A stretch of 64,000 bases of DNA from Anaerolineales bacterium (lineage in GTDB: Bacteria > Chloroflexota > Anaerolineae > 4572-78 > J111), in contig JABTUK010000002.1 of assembly GCA_015075405.1 (NCBI GenBank), positions 434,001 to 498,000 of the forward strand, in the 5' to 3' direction. The translations under genes were made by a program, and so were the position numbers. This document shows positions 1 to 9,218 of this stretch, one piece after another (position 1 is the stretch's first letter; every line of letters begins with the position of its first letter). The notes under the pieces are model-generated. The model was not told where the DNA came from. It did not search any database and saw only the letters and a program-made list of their open reading frames with translations.

Positions 1-1035
1 ACTGAGCGTTTATTTGGTTATACCAGAGAGGAACTGCTGGGGCAAAGTGTTGAAATACTGGTGCCAGAGCGTTTTCGGGTTAATCACGCCCGTCATCGGT
101 TGCGCTATTTTGCCGAGTTGCGCGTCCGGCCCATGGGCGCGGGCCTGGAATTATACGGTCTGCGCCGGGATGGGAGTGAGTTTCCGATTGAAATTAGTCT
201 CAGCCCGCTCAAAACCGCGCAAGAAACTCTGGTCATCAGCGCCATCCGCGATGTGACCGAACGCAAACGGTTTGAACAGGCGCTGCGCGAGAAAAATATC
301 GAGCTGGAAAAAGCCAACCGGGCCAAAGATAATTTCCTGGCCAGTATGAGCCACGAGTTACGCACTCCGCTTAACGCCATCATCGGCTTTACCGGCACTT
401 TGCTGATGAAACTGCCCGGTCCCCTTACCCATGACCAGGAAAAACAACTACGGATCATTCAGAACAGCGCCAGACACCTCCTGTCGTTGATCAACGACTT
501 GCTTGATCTGACTAAAATTGAATCAGGTAAGGTGGAACTCAACTTTGAGCCGGTGGTTTGCCAGACAATGGCCCAAGAAGTTGTCAATGCCCTGCGCCCG
601 CTGGCTGAAGATAAACATCTAATCTTTGAGGCCAATATGCCACCCCAGGATTTTACAGTTTTAACAGACCGGCGCGCCCTCCATCAAATCCTGTTGAATT
701 TAGCCAATAATGCCCTCAAATTTACCGAGCAGGGCGGGGTTCAGCTTGAAATGGCCCGACGCCAAACGAAAGGGCAGGTGTTCATCGAGATTAGCCTGGT
801 AGACAGCGGGATTGGCATTGCTCCGGAAAATCAGAGTAAATTGTTTCAGGCGTTTTCGCAGCTAGACTCATCGGCCACGCGCCGCTTTGAGGGGACCGGA
901 CTGGGCCTCCACCTCAGCCAAAAGTTGGCCCACTTGCTCGGCGGCCGGATCGAATTTAGCAGCGTTTATGGTCAGGGCAGTCGCTTTACGCTGGTGATTC
1001 CTGAACAGGGGCGAGCTAACAAGCAGATGGACTGA
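1..1035 (+). CDS. PAS sensor histidine kinase, N-terminus cut by window edge
   Basis: The reading frame is open from base 1, so the gene begins before the window; 344 residues are visible. The first 80 or so residues are a PAS/PAC module ([10 protein letters not shown], then the PAC-like end [10 protein letters not shown]), followed by a short coiled coil, a HisKA dimerisation domain with the phospho-acceptor histidine in [15 protein letters not shown], and a HATPase domain with N box ([11 protein letters not shown]), G1 box ([11 protein letters not shown]) and G2 box ([11 protein letters not shown]). The PAS domain should sense a cytoplasmic or bound-cofactor signal and drive autophosphorylation. 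The two receiver-bearing genes directly downstream (13-nt and 7-nt gaps) are the obvious phosphotransfer partners. The nature of the signal cannot be read, and upstream domains are missing. Confidence 0.93.
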   Translation, partial: TERLFGYTREELLGQSVEILVPERFRVNHARHRLRYFAELRVRPMGAGLELYGLRRDGSEFPIEISLSPLKTAQETLVISAIRDVTERKRFEQALREKNIELEKANRAKDNFLASMSHELRTPLNAIIGFTGTLLMKLPGPLTHDQEKQLRIIQNSARHLLSLINDLLDLTKIESGKVELNFEPVVCQTMAQEVVNALRPLAEDKHLIFEANMPPQDFTVLTDRRALHQILLNLANNALKFTEQGGVQLEMARRQTKGQVFIEISLVDSGIGIAPENQSKLFQAFSQLDSSATRRFEGTGLGLHLSQKLAHLLGGRIEFSSVYGQGSRFTLVIPEQGRANKQMD

Positions 1036-1048
1036 TAGGAGGTTGGTT

Positions 1049-1411
1049 ATGGCCCGAATTTTAATTGTGGAAGATAACGAAACCAACCTGGAATTGATAA
1101 CCTATCTCCTGGAAGCTTTTGGTCATATCTCGCTGATCGCCCGTGACGGCCAGGAAGCTTTGCAGGTAGTCCAGCGCGACTTGCCAGATTTAATCCTGGC
1201 AGATGTACACATGCCCAAAATGGATGGCTACGAGCTGGCCCGGCAGCTTAAAAGCAATCCGGTCTACCGGGCCATTCCTTTGGTGGCGGTCACATCCCTG
1301 GCCATGGTGGCTGATCGGGATAAAGCTTTGGCCGCTGGATTCGACGGCTATATCGCTAAACCCATTGATCCTGAAACCTTAGTCATACAGGTAGAAAGTT
1401 TTTTGCGATGA
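1049..1411 (+). CDS. Stand-alone response regulator receiver (CheY-like)
   Basis: A 120-residue single receiver domain with no output domain. The acidic pocket is in LIVEDNETN, the phospho-acceptor Asp is in ILADVHMPKMDGY, the conserved Thr is in VAVTSLAM, and the Lys is in YIAKPID. I chose the ATG at 1049 over an upstream TTG at 1043 because AGGAGG at 1037-1042 sits six bases ahead of it. It lies between a PAS kinase and a hybrid kinase on the same strand, so it probably works as a phosphate shuttle (DivK or CheY style) in one relay with them. Its targets are unknown. Confidence 0.92.
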   Translation: MARILIVEDNETNLELITYLLEAFGHISLIARDGQEALQVVQRDLPDLILADVHMPKMDGYELARQLKSNPVYRAIPLVAVTSLAMVADRDKALAAGFDGYIAKPIDPETLVIQVESFLR

Positions 1412-1418
1412 GGCAACC

Positions 1419-4037
1419 ATGGCTACCATCTTAATTGCTGACGATAGCTTTACTAACCGTGAATTTTTAGTAACACTGTTGGGGTATGGCGGCCACCGCC
1501 TCTTAGAAGCGGCTGATGGCAGCGAGGCGCTGAACCTGGCCCGCGCCGAACAGCCTGACCTGATCATTGCTGACATTCTAATGCCGACCATGGATGGCTA
1601 CGAATTTGTGCGCCAACTGCGAGCCGATCCGGCTGTTACTCAAACGGTAGTTATTTTTTACACGGCTCACTATCTTGAACGCGAAGCGCAAGCGCTGGCT
1701 GAGTCTTGCGGCGTAGCTCATATCCTCTTCAAACCTTCCGAACCGGAAGAGGTGCTGCGCATTGTAGACAAGGCCCTGGGGCTAATTCCCTCTCCAGCGG
1801 AGTCCACTGCTATGAGTAGCACCCCAATTGGGCCAGAGTTGGAAGATGGGGCTGCCTTTGACCGGGAACATCTACGGTTGCTTACCGACAAGTTGTCACA
1901 AAAGACCAATGAACTGCGGGCAATCAACCAGCGTTTAACGGCGCTGATCGAACTCGGCCAGCAGTTAGTGCTGGAACAGGATTCTCACCTGATCCTCGAA
2001 AAGTTCTGCCATGCCTCGCGTAACATTATTGGGGCCAAATATGCTGCGATTGGGGTGTTGGAACAAGATAATCAAACGTTACGCCATTTTTTAACCAGTG
2101 GCTTGGATGCGGAAGCAGGGGCCAATCTCGGCGCTCCGGAGATTGAGCGGGGCCTGATTGCCCAATTACTGACCGAAGGGCGGACAATCCGGCTGCGCGA
2201 CCTCAATGGCGAGCCGGAAAGCACCGGTTTGTCGGCAGGACCGGGTGCGGTGCATCACCCGATGATTCACTCTTTTCTGGGCGCGCCCATTGCCACCTCT
2301 ACCCGGCTTTACGGCTGGCTTTATTTGGGCAACAAAATCGGCGCGGCGGAATTTAGCGAAGAAGACGAGCGGATCATTGCGACGGTGGCGGCTCAGGTGG
2401 CCGTAGCTTATGAAAATGGGCGGCGGTACGAAAAAATCCAGCACCACGCCGACGAACTCGAACGGGAAGTGGCTGAACGGCGGCGGGTTGAACATAACCT
2501 GCGCGAAGCCGAAGCCAAATATCGCACCCTGGTCGAGCAGCTTCCGGCTATCAGCTATATTGTGGCTTACGGCGATACGAACCAGACCATTTATATTAGC
2601 CCGCAAATTGAGTCGCTGCTGGGGTTCTCTCAGGCCGAATGGCTGGCTGACCCTGATTTGTGGCAGCAGCAGCTCCACGTGGAGGATAAAGCTCGGGTGC
2701 AGGCCGAGGTAGAGCGGGTGGACCAGGCTGGTGAACCATTGAATATCGAATACCGGATGTGGAGCCAGGCCGGCCAGATGCGCTGGTTTCGCAACCAAAC
2801 TGTTCCGGTGCGAGATGAAACCGGCCAGATTCGTTACATCCACGGCATCATGTTCGATATTACCGAACAAAAGCGTCTGGAAGAGCAATTTTTGCAGTCT
2901 CAAAAGATGGAAGCCATTGGCCGGCTGGCCGGTGGCGTGGCTCACGATTTCAATAATATGTTGGTGGTTATTACCGGCTACAGCGAACTGCTTTTACAGC
3001 GTGAGCCACCGGATAAAGAACGACTGCGCCATTATGTGGGCGAGATTCACAAAGCAGGGGAGCGAGCTGCCGGATTGACCCGCCAACTCCTGGCGTTTAG
3101 CCGCAAACAGGTACTCCAATTGGAAGTGCTGGACCTTAATGAAGTAGTCATCAATATGGAGAAAATGCTGCACCGTTTGATTGGCGAAGATATTGAACTG
3201 ATGACCAAACCGGCCACGGAATTGGGACAGGTTAAGGCTGATCCAGGGCAGTTGGAGCAGGTGCTCATGAATCTGGCAATCAATGCGCGGGATGCCATGT
3301 CCGGTGGCGGCAAGTTAATTATAGAAACGGCCAATGTTGAACTGGATGAACTCTATGCCCGCCAATATATTGAGGTTTCCCCTGGCCCTTACGTCATGCT
3401 GGCCGTCAGCGATACCGGCATTGGCATGAGCAAGGAGACTTTGTCGCACCTCTTTGAGCCGTTTTTTACCACCAAAGAGAAGGGCAAAGGAACCGGCCTG
3501 GGCCTGGCGACAGTGTATGGTATTATCAAGCAAAGTGGCGGCCATATTGCGGTTTATAGTGAACCCGGCTACGGCACAACGTTTAGGGTTTATTTGCCTC
3601 GGCTGAAAGACACTATCGAACCCGTAAAAGAGCCAATTCCACTTGAACCCGAAACCGCATCCGCATTCGAAACCATCCTGGTGGTAGAAGATGAAGCAGT
3701 AGTTCGACAACTTGTAAGCAGTGTTCTGAGTGAATTGGGTTATACCGTTTTGGAGGCTGTTAACGGCAGCGAGGCGCTTCAAATATGCCAGCAAAATTCT
3801 ATCCCCATCCATTTACTGCTCACCGATATGGTCATGCCGGGCGGTCTCAATGGCCGCGAGTTGGCCAAACATCTTGAACAGATGTATCCGGACCTGAAAG
3901 TGCTTTACATGTCAGGCTATACCGATAATGCTATTGCCAGCCAGGGTGTGCTGGAGACAGAAATAGAGTTTCTGCAAAAACCATTTACAGCCCTTGCTTT
4001 GAAACGCAAAGTGCGTGAAGTTTTAAACGCTCCCTGA
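1419..4037 (+). CDS. Hybrid histidine kinase REC-GAF-PAS-HisKA-HATPase-REC
   Basis: An 872-residue cytoplasmic multi-domain kinase without evident membrane segments. In order: receiver (about 1-120; Asp in IIADILMPTMDGY), linker coiled coil, GAF domain (about 170-335), PAS domain (about 365-490; YISPQIESLLGFSQ), HisKA of the GGVAHDFNNMLVVITGY type (His near 515), HATPase (N box LMNLAINARDAM, G1 DTGIGMSKE, G2 GKGTGLGLATVYG), and a C-terminal receiver (about 745-870; Asp in LLTDMVMPGGLNG). Having receivers at both ends suggests an input-modulating N-terminal REC and a His-Asp phosphorelay through the C-terminal one. It starts 7 nt after the single receiver and is probably co-transcribed with the two preceding genes. 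The ligand of the GAF domain is unknown. Confidence 0.93.
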   Translation: MATILIADDSFTNREFLVTLLGYGGHRLLEAADGSEALNLARAEQPDLIIADILMPTMDGYEFVRQLRADPAVTQTVVIFYTAHYLEREAQALAESCGVAHILFKPSEPEEVLRIVDKALGLIPSPAESTAMSSTPIGPELEDGAAFDREHLRLLTDKLSQKTNELRAINQRLTALIELGQQLVLEQDSHLILEKFCHASRNIIGAKYAAIGVLEQDNQTLRHFLTSGLDAEAGANLGAPEIERGLIAQLLTEGRTIRLRDLNGEPESTGLSAGPGAVHHPMIHSFLGAPIATSTRLYGWLYLGNKIGAAEFSEEDERIIATVAAQVAVAYENGRRYEKIQHHADELEREVAERRRVEHNLREAEAKYRTLVEQLPAISYIVAYGDTNQTIYISPQIESLLGFSQAEWLADPDLWQQQLHVEDKARVQAEVERVDQAGEPLNIEYRMWSQAGQMRWFRNQTVPVRDETGQIRYIHGIMFDITEQKRLEEQFLQSQKMEAIGRLAGGVAHDFNNMLVVITGYSELLLQREPPDKERLRHYVGEIHKAGERAAGLTRQLLAFSRKQVLQLEVLDLNEVVINMEKMLHRLIGEDIELMTKPATELGQVKADPGQLEQVLMNLAINARDAMSGGGKLIIETANVELDELYARQYIEVSPGPYVMLAVSDTGIGMSKETLSHLFEPFFTTKEKGKGTGLGLATVYGIIKQSGGHIAVYSEPGYGTTFRVYLPRLKDTIEPVKEPIPLEPETASAFETILVVEDEAVVRQLVSSVLSELGYTVLEAVNGSEALQICQQNSIPIHLLLTDMVMPGGLNGRELAKHLEQMYPDLKVLYMSGYTDNAIASQGVLETEIEFLQKPFTALALKRKVREVLNAP

Positions 4038-4039
4038 TT

Positions 4040-4155
4040 TACAGGCTCACGTCATTTCGAGACCGAAGGTCGAGAAATCTTCAGGACGCAACCCATGAAA
4101 GTAAGGTATCGGGGATTTCTCCCTGCGGTCGAAATGACATGGTTGAGCAGTTACC
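4040..4155. repeat. Palindromic MITE-like repeat, family A copy 1
   Basis: The element is bounded by inverted GTCATTTCGA and TCGAAATGAC cores. The left half continues GACCGAAGGTCGAGAAATC and the right half mirrors this as GATTTCTCCCTGCGGTC. The outer right end reads GGTTGAGCAGTTAC. It contains no coding potential. Three more copies are in this window, at 5582, 29072 and 52992. Confidence 0.85.
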
Positions 4156-4257
4156 TCTGAATCTCCACGCAAAGCGTCTAATCTCCCGGTGAATGAGTTG
4201 CCTTTTCCTCTGGCCCGACTACAATCCGCAAAAGTCACTGCGGCAAAGGAACCCCAT

Positions 4258-5460
4258 TTGACCGAACAACCTATCAGCGTGGTTACGTCCACTTCAACGC
4301 GCCGGCTGGTCTGGCAAATTGGCATAGCCACGCTCAACCGCTTCTTGTTTAATACAGCCCGGCGTTTTCCTTATCCTTTCGCCCCGGCCTTAAGCCGGGG
4401 CCTGGATGTTCCTCTTACGGCGATTACTTCGCTCATCGCCATTAATCTGGCGACCGGCATGCTCAGCCCAATTTTTGGCCCGTTAAGCGATCGTTGGGGT
4501 TATCGGGTGATGATGCTGGCCTCGTTGGGGATGTTAAGCCTGAGTATGCTGGCGGCCGGGTTTCTGCCTTTTTATGGGGTCATCATGCTGGCCTTGTTTC
4601 TGGCCGGTTTGGGCAAAAGCATTTTTGACCCGGCTTTACAAGCCTATCTGGGCAAAATTGTCCCCTATCAGCGGCGGGGCCTGGTGATGGGTGTCATTGA
4701 GTTCGGCTGGTCGGGCAGTTCGCTGGTGGGATTGCCGCTGGTAGGGCTGCTGATTGACCGGGTTGGCTGGCAATCCCCATTTTTTGTTTTGGGCGGCCTG
4801 ACCTTGCTGGGAATGGTAGCTCTGGCTATCTTTATTCCCGCCGAAGGCCGTCCAACCACATCTGCGGCTGTATCGCTCAGCTTTGGGCAGGCCTGGGCCG
4901 AGATACGGGGTAATCGAGCCGCGTTGGGATTGCTGGGTTTTTCTTTTTTAATTGGCCTGGCCAACGATAATTTATATGTCGTCTACGGAGCGTGGCTGGA
5001 AGATGCTTTTTCGCTGGGCGTCGTCGCCCTGGGCGCAGCCTCCAGTGTCATCGGCCTGGCCGAGCTAGTTGGCGAGGGCCTGACCGCTTCTGTGGCCGAT
5101 CGGTTGGGGCTGAAGCGCTCCATTATGGCCGGATTTACCCTGTCAACCCTTAGTTATTTATTATTACCCCTGTTCGGGCACACCCTCCCTCTGGCGCTGG
5201 CCGGCCTGTTTGTGGTTTTCCTTAGCTTTGAGTTTGCCATTGTGACCACCATCTCTTTAGCCACCGAAGTGCTGCCCGGCGCTCGGGCCACCATGATGTC
5301 CTCGTTTATGGCGACTATGGGTTTGGGTCGGGTTATTGGCGCGTTGGCCGGAGGCTCTATCTGGCTGGCAGGAGGGTTGATAACCATTAGCCTGGTTTCT
5401 GCCGTCACCACCGCCCTGGCCCTGGGTTGTTTGTGGTGGGGCTTACGCCGCTGGCGTTAA
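4258..5460 (+). CDS. MFS transporter
   Basis: About 400 residues with roughly twelve hydrophobic segments. The loop between segments 2 and 3 carries the major facilitator motif A-like sequence GPLSDRWGYRVMM, and the second half has a related loop, SVADRLGLKRS, as expected for the duplicated six-helix fold. Substrate cannot be assigned; drug or metabolite efflux is the usual guess for this sort of protein. A TTG at 4258 preceded by AAAGGA at 4245-4250 looks like the best start. The frame is open to a GTG at 4189 that has no ribosome-binding site and would add 23 polar residues. It stands alone between two copies of repeat family A. Confidence 0.88.
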   Translation: MTEQPISVVTSTSTRRLVWQIGIATLNRFLFNTARRFPYPFAPALSRGLDVPLTAITSLIAINLATGMLSPIFGPLSDRWGYRVMMLASLGMLSLSMLAAGFLPFYGVIMLALFLAGLGKSIFDPALQAYLGKIVPYQRRGLVMGVIEFGWSGSSLVGLPLVGLLIDRVGWQSPFFVLGGLTLLGMVALAIFIPAEGRPTTSAAVSLSFGQAWAEIRGNRAALGLLGFSFLIGLANDNLYVVYGAWLEDAFSLGVVALGAASSVIGLAELVGEGLTASVADRLGLKRSIMAGFTLSTLSYLLLPLFGHTLPLALAGLFVVFLSFEFAIVTTISLATEVLPGARATMMSSFMATMGLGRVIGALAGGSIWLAGGLITISLVSAVTTALALGCLWWGLRRWR

Positions 5461-5531
5461 AAAGAGAACTCAAGGGCAAAAGTACTGAAAAACAACTTAC
5501 TTTCGTCCGGTCGGGTCTGCCCTAAAGTACC

Positions 5532-5561
5532 TTGTTCCCTGCTCCGCAAGGATGATATAAT
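5532..5561 (+). promoter_or_regulatory. Candidate sigma-70-type promoter with extended -10
   Basis: TTGTTC and TATAAT are separated by 18 bases, and the -10 box is preceded by TG to give TGATATAAT. It would transcribe through repeat copy A2 into the aminotransferase gene at 5723. Confidence 0.5.
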
Positions 5562-5581
5562 CTTACATAATTAAGGAGTAA

Positions 5582-5705
5582 GGTTACTACTCAGACTCAT
5601 GTCATTTCGAGACCGAAGGTCGAGAAATCTCCAAGTCGCAACACCTAAAAGTAAGGTATCAGGAGATTTCTCCCTACGGTCGAAATGACAAGGTTGAACA
5701 GTTAG
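5582..5705. repeat. Palindromic MITE-like repeat, family A copy 2
   Basis: Begins GGTTACTACTCAGACTC and then GTCATTTCGAGACCGAAG. It ends TCGAAATGACAAGG followed by TTGAACAGTTA, the mirror image of the left end. It lies between the candidate promoter and the aminotransferase start, so it would form a hairpin in that gene's 5' leader. Confidence 0.85.
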
Positions 5706-5722
5706 AAAAATTTGGAGAGATT

Positions 5723-6967
5723 ATGTTACAGCCATCAACCATCACCCCTCAAGATTTGGGCCAGGAGTTGGCCGCTGTTGTTCCCGGTAAAGACCCCGAA
5801 TTGGCCGTTACCATTAAACGTATCCCGGTGTCACAACTCGATTTGAGCAGCCGTATCATTCCGGTGTGTGAGCCAACCCTGGGCGGTAAGGAGAAAGAGT
5901 ATGTGCTGGACTGCCTGGAGTCGAACTGGATTTCGTCGGCGGGCAAATACATTCCAGCCTTTGAAGAAAAATTCGCGGCTGAATGTCACTGCAAATATGG
6001 CGTCGCCTGCGCCAATGGCACCGTGGCTTTGCACCTGGGCCTGGCCGCGCTTGGCCTCGAACCCGGCGACGAGGTAATCCTGCCCACCTTTACCATGATT
6101 GCCACCATCAACGCCGTCACTTATACCGGAGCGACGCCCATCCTCATTGACTCCGAGCCATGCACCTGGAATATGGATGTTGAGCAGTTGGCCCGGAAAA
6201 TTACCTCCAAAACCAAAGCGATCATTCCGGTGCATACCTACGGCCACCCGGTTGATATGGACCCACTTATGGAACAGGCCGAAAAGCACGGAATTTTTGT
6301 GATGGAAGATGCTGCCGAAGCCCACGGGGCCGAATACAAGGGGCGCCGGGCTGGAGGATTAGGCCATGCGGCTGGTTTTAGTTTTTACGCCAACAAAATT
6401 ATCACCACCGGCGAGGGGGGGATGATTACCACCAATAATGCCAAATTTGCCGCCCTGACCCAAAATCTGCGCGACCACGCCTTTTCCAGTGAACGGCACT
6501 TTTGGCATAAATATATTGGCTTTAATTACCGGATGACCAACATGCAAGCGGCCGTTGGCCTGGCTCAAACCGAACAGATGAATGATTTTGTCGAGAGCCG
6601 CCGCCGTAATGCTGCTCTGTACAGCCATCTGCTCAAGGAAATTCCTGGAATTGTCACCCCGCCCGAAGCCGCCTGGGCCAAAAATGTGTTCTGGATGTAC
6701 TCGATTCTGGTCGAGGATGACTTTGGCATGACTCGCGATCAGTTGCGAGCTTACCTGGCCCGGCACGGCGTCGAAACCCGCACCTTTTTTATCCCTATGC
6801 ACCTCCAACCCATCTATTATGAAGCGTTCAAAGGCCAGCGTTACCCCGTGGCCGAAATGCTTTGCCAGCGCGGTTTTTATCTGCCCTCAGCCTCGTCGCT
6901 CACTGCCCAGCAGATCGAGTACATTGCCGGGATTGTGCAGCAAGCCCGCGAGGAAGCAGTCAATTGA
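5723..6967 (+). CDS. DegT/DnrJ/EryC1/StrS family PLP-dependent aminotransferase
   Basis: A 414-residue fold-type I aminotransferase of the sugar aminotransferase family. The PLP-binding lysine is predicted at about residue 225 in FYANKIITTGEGG. The family signatures ANGTVALHLGLAALG, PVHTYGHP and EDAAEAHGAEYKG are all present, as is FNYRMTNMQAAVGLAQ downstream. Members transfer an amino group from glutamate to a keto-sugar nucleotide during synthesis of surface polysaccharides or glycosylated metabolites. The first 40 or so residues form an extension before the usual N-terminus. GGAG at 5714-5717 supports the ATG. The methyltransferase starts 6 nt after the stop and a membrane protein follows, so these probably form a small cell-envelope operon. 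The exact sugar is unknown. Confidence 0.92.
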   Translation: MLQPSTITPQDLGQELAAVVPGKDPELAVTIKRIPVSQLDLSSRIIPVCEPTLGGKEKEYVLDCLESNWISSAGKYIPAFEEKFAAECHCKYGVACANGTVALHLGLAALGLEPGDEVILPTFTMIATINAVTYTGATPILIDSEPCTWNMDVEQLARKITSKTKAIIPVHTYGHPVDMDPLMEQAEKHGIFVMEDAAEAHGAEYKGRRAGGLGHAAGFSFYANKIITTGEGGMITTNNAKFAALTQNLRDHAFSSERHFWHKYIGFNYRMTNMQAAVGLAQTEQMNDFVESRRRNAALYSHLLKEIPGIVTPPEAAWAKNVFWMYSILVEDDFGMTRDQLRAYLARHGVETRTFFIPMHLQPIYYEAFKGQRYPVAEMLCQRGFYLPSASSLTAQQIEYIAGIVQQAREEAVN

Positions 6968-6973
6968 GGCTCG

Positions 6974-7783
6974 ATGGAATGGCCTGAATATGAGCGCATG
7001 TACCGAGTCGAGGACTCACACTGGTGGTTTGTGGGTCGCCGGCAGTTGGCCCAGATTTTTATTGAGCAGCAGTTTGGCCCCAATTCCAGACAGCGTATTC
7101 TCGACATAGGCTGCGGCACCGGCGGAAACCTGGCTTTCCTGGCCCGGTGGGGCCAAGGCAATGGAATAGATCTAAGCCCCCTGGCCTTGAGTCTGGCTCG
7201 CTGCCGGCGTTTACCGCGGCTGGCCCAGGCTTCCGGGCTGGCCCTGCCTTATGCCGATCATAGTTTTGATCTGGTCACGTTGTTTGATGTATTATATCAC
7301 CGTTGGATTACCAGTGATGACCAGGCTCTCAAAGAGGTGTATCGGGTGCTCCGGCCGGGCGGCTGGCTGCTGCTAACCGACTCGGCCCTGCCCAGCCTGT
7401 GGAGTGTTCACGATGAAATATATTACGCCCGGCAGCGTTATACCCTACCGGCTGTTCATGCCAAGCTCAGCGAGGTTGGCTTTGAGACAGGTGTTTTTTC
7501 ATACGCCAACTCCCTTTTACTGCCGTTTGTGGTTGCCATTCGCACCCTGCTCCGCTGGCTTCCCGTCACCGAAGATGTGGATGTCCAGCCCTTGCCCCAT
7601 TGGCTGAACCGGCTGCTGATTGCAGTCCGAAGCCTGGAAGCCCTCTGGCTGCGCCGGGGCCACACCCTGCCGTTGGGCAGCAGCCTGATTTGTTTTACCC
7701 AGAAACCCCAGGCACGAGGCTCAAATAAGTTCCCTGATTTATTTATAGGACAGAGATTGGAGATTAGAGATTCGGGCTATTAA
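6974..7783 (+). CDS. SAM-dependent class I methyltransferase
   Basis: 269 residues with a Rossmann methyltransferase core. Motif I is ILDIGCGTGGNLAFL, the acidic end of strand 2 is GIDLSPLAL, and the later strand is DLVTLFDVLYH, followed by the common EVYRVLRPGGWLLL motif. It is followed by a helical C-terminal half. The N-terminal motif EDSHWWFVGRR resembles methyltransferases found in polysaccharide and glycan gene clusters. GAGG four bases before the ATG supports the start. The last 15 or so residues (IGQRLEIRDSGY) are encoded by a stuttering palindrome, so the original gene probably ended nearer TQKPQARG and was extended by the repeat. The substrate is unknown. Confidence 0.88.
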   Translation: MEWPEYERMYRVEDSHWWFVGRRQLAQIFIEQQFGPNSRQRILDIGCGTGGNLAFLARWGQGNGIDLSPLALSLARCRRLPRLAQASGLALPYADHSFDLVTLFDVLYHRWITSDDQALKEVYRVLRPGGWLLLTDSALPSLWSVHDEIYYARQRYTLPAVHAKLSEVGFETGVFSYANSLLLPFVVAIRTLLRWLPVTEDVDVQPLPHWLNRLLIAVRSLEALWLRRGHTLPLGSSLICFTQKPQARGSNKFPDLFIGQRLEIRDSGY

Positions 7784-7800
7784 TAATCTCTAATCTCTTT
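7747..7800. repeat. Stuttering palindrome (GAGATTAGAGATT type)
   Basis: The left arm contains GATTGGAGATTAGAGATT and the right arm AATCTCTAATCTC, making a hairpin with a short loop around 7770-7782. It overlaps the 3' end of the methyltransferase gene and supplies its stop codon. Confidence 0.75.
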
Positions 7801-7821
7801 ACGAGAAAGGCAGTCTACCCA

Positions 7822-9000
7822 ATGGCGCGGCTAAAAAACTATACCCATGTAATTCGAAGTCTTATAATTTTGGGAATAGCCGTTTTTTTTGGTTATCGTT
7901 ACTCGCAGTTAGGCCATCCGGTTTACCTGGCCTATATTATTTTGTTTGGGGGCCTGGGGACGCTGGGGCTAGTCAACCAACTGCCGTCGCGCTGGCAAAA
8001 TTTGGCGCTGAACCTGGGGATTAGCCTGTTCTTTCTGGATTTTGTTTTTGCCGAGATTAATTTGGCCGATGTTTGGCAGGCCATGGCCAGCGCCAACTAC
8101 TGGCTGCTGCTGCTCTCGATGGCAATGGTTGTGGCGCATATCTACTTTCGGACAGTACGCTGGCAATGGCTGCTCAAGCCAATGGGGCACGTAGCTTTCT
8201 GGCCGGCCTGCCGGGCTTTAGTGATTGGCATTGCCGGTAATACGGTTCTGCCGGCGCGAGCCGGCGAATTTTTACGAGCCTATGTCCTGGGGCGCTCCAC
8301 CGGTTTGTCCAAAACGGGTGTATTTGCAACGTTGGTGGTCGAGCGCATCTTTGATGGTTTGACCGTTTTACTTGTTTTGTTGGCCGTGATTGTTTTAGGA
8401 GTCCATAACGAGCGGCTGCAACTGATTGGTATTTTGGGGGCTATTTTTTATGTTGGCGTCATGGTTGGACTCATTGTTTTTATGGCTAAACGCCACTGGG
8501 CCGATGCCCTGATCCATAAATTTTTGCCGTCTGGCCTGGCCCAAAAAGTGTTGGGTTTGTTGGATGGTTTTAGCAGCGGCCTGGCGGTGTTAAAAAACCC
8601 GGCCCAACTGGCCATGGTCACGCTGTGGAACATCTTAACCTGGACTTTTATTCCGATTTCGTTTTGGTTTGCTTTGTTGGCCTTTGATTTCGGCTCGCCG
8701 GCGCCCTGGCAAGCACCGCTGTTGATGTTGCCGGCCATGGCCCTGGGTTTAACTGTGCCGGCTGCCCCCGGCGGCGTGGGTTTGGTTCAAGCGGCTATTA
8801 AGTTAACCCTGGATTTAACCTTTGCCGGTCTGCCGGTGGCGGCCAACTTTCAAGAAAGTGTGGCTGCAGCCGGCATTCTTATTCATTTCACTCAGTTTGC
8901 CCCCGAGGTTATTCCTGGCATCTTCTTTTTCATGGTTGAGGGACTCTCCACCAGCGAAGTCGGCGCTGGGCGTAGTTTGACCCAACCAGACAACCCTTAA
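7822..9000 (+). CDS. Lysylphosphatidylglycerol synthase TM-region (UPF0104) family membrane protein
   Basis: A 392-residue integral membrane protein with about eight to ten hydrophobic helices. Family features include the NTVLPARAGEFLRAYVLGR segment followed by VVERIFDGLTVLL, and the late PAAPGGVGLVQAA motif. These match the flippase/AglD/MprF transmembrane family, whose members help move lipids or lipid-linked sugars across the membrane or sit in glycolipid pathways. There is no C-terminal aminoacyl-transferase domain, so this is not a complete MprF. It is 38 nt after the methyltransferase, separated by the stutter hairpin, and fits an envelope glycan operon with the aminotransferase. The precise lipid is unknown. 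Confidence 0.85.
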   Translation: MARLKNYTHVIRSLIILGIAVFFGYRYSQLGHPVYLAYIILFGGLGTLGLVNQLPSRWQNLALNLGISLFFLDFVFAEINLADVWQAMASANYWLLLLSMAMVVAHIYFRTVRWQWLLKPMGHVAFWPACRALVIGIAGNTVLPARAGEFLRAYVLGRSTGLSKTGVFATLVVERIFDGLTVLLVLLAVIVLGVHNERLQLIGILGAIFYVGVMVGLIVFMAKRHWADALIHKFLPSGLAQKVLGLLDGFSSGLAVLKNPAQLAMVTLWNILTWTFIPISFWFALLAFDFGSPAPWQAPLLMLPAMALGLTVPAAPGGVGLVQAAIKLTLDLTFAGLPVAANFQESVAAAGILIHFTQFAPEVIPGIFFFMVEGLSTSEVGAGRSLTQPDNP

Positions 9001-9133
9001 TTTTCTCCCAACGATTCGACAAAAGTAATGAAGTAGTGTAATATCCGGCCCACTTGTGAAAATAGCATCAAGTCGGTCAAGCCTTTGCCTTTGAGATAGG
9101 TTAGACTGACTTGAGAAATAATGCACAAGTGAT

Positions 9134-9162
9134 TTGACGGTACAACCAGGGTATGGTATAAT
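9134..9162 (+). promoter_or_regulatory. Strong candidate promoter of the ATP synthase operon
   Basis: TTGACG and TATAAT are separated by exactly 17 bases, close to the sigma-70 consensus. The predicted transcript begins about 50 nt before the atpZ start. No other comparable promoter is visible before atpB. Confidence 0.7.
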
Positions 9163-9218
9163 CGTCCCAGTCTGTTGGGGGGGCCAACCAACTGTAAAAT
9201 CTCACCCATCCCATTCCA

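Noticed and set aside
2166..2945. 259-residue minus-strand frame under the hybrid kinase
   Set aside because: It is antisense to intact GAF and PAS coding sequence, and the composition is that of a shadow frame.
4047..4337. Minus-strand frame across repeat copy A1 and the MFS start
   Set aside because: It is made mostly of the repeat and has no domain. Similar frames arise at other repeat copies.
9053..9070. TTGTGAAAATAG half-site before the atp promoter as a possible Rex operator
   Set aside because: The second half lacks the expected TTCACAA, so the palindrome is not met. A similar half-site at 18770 also fails.
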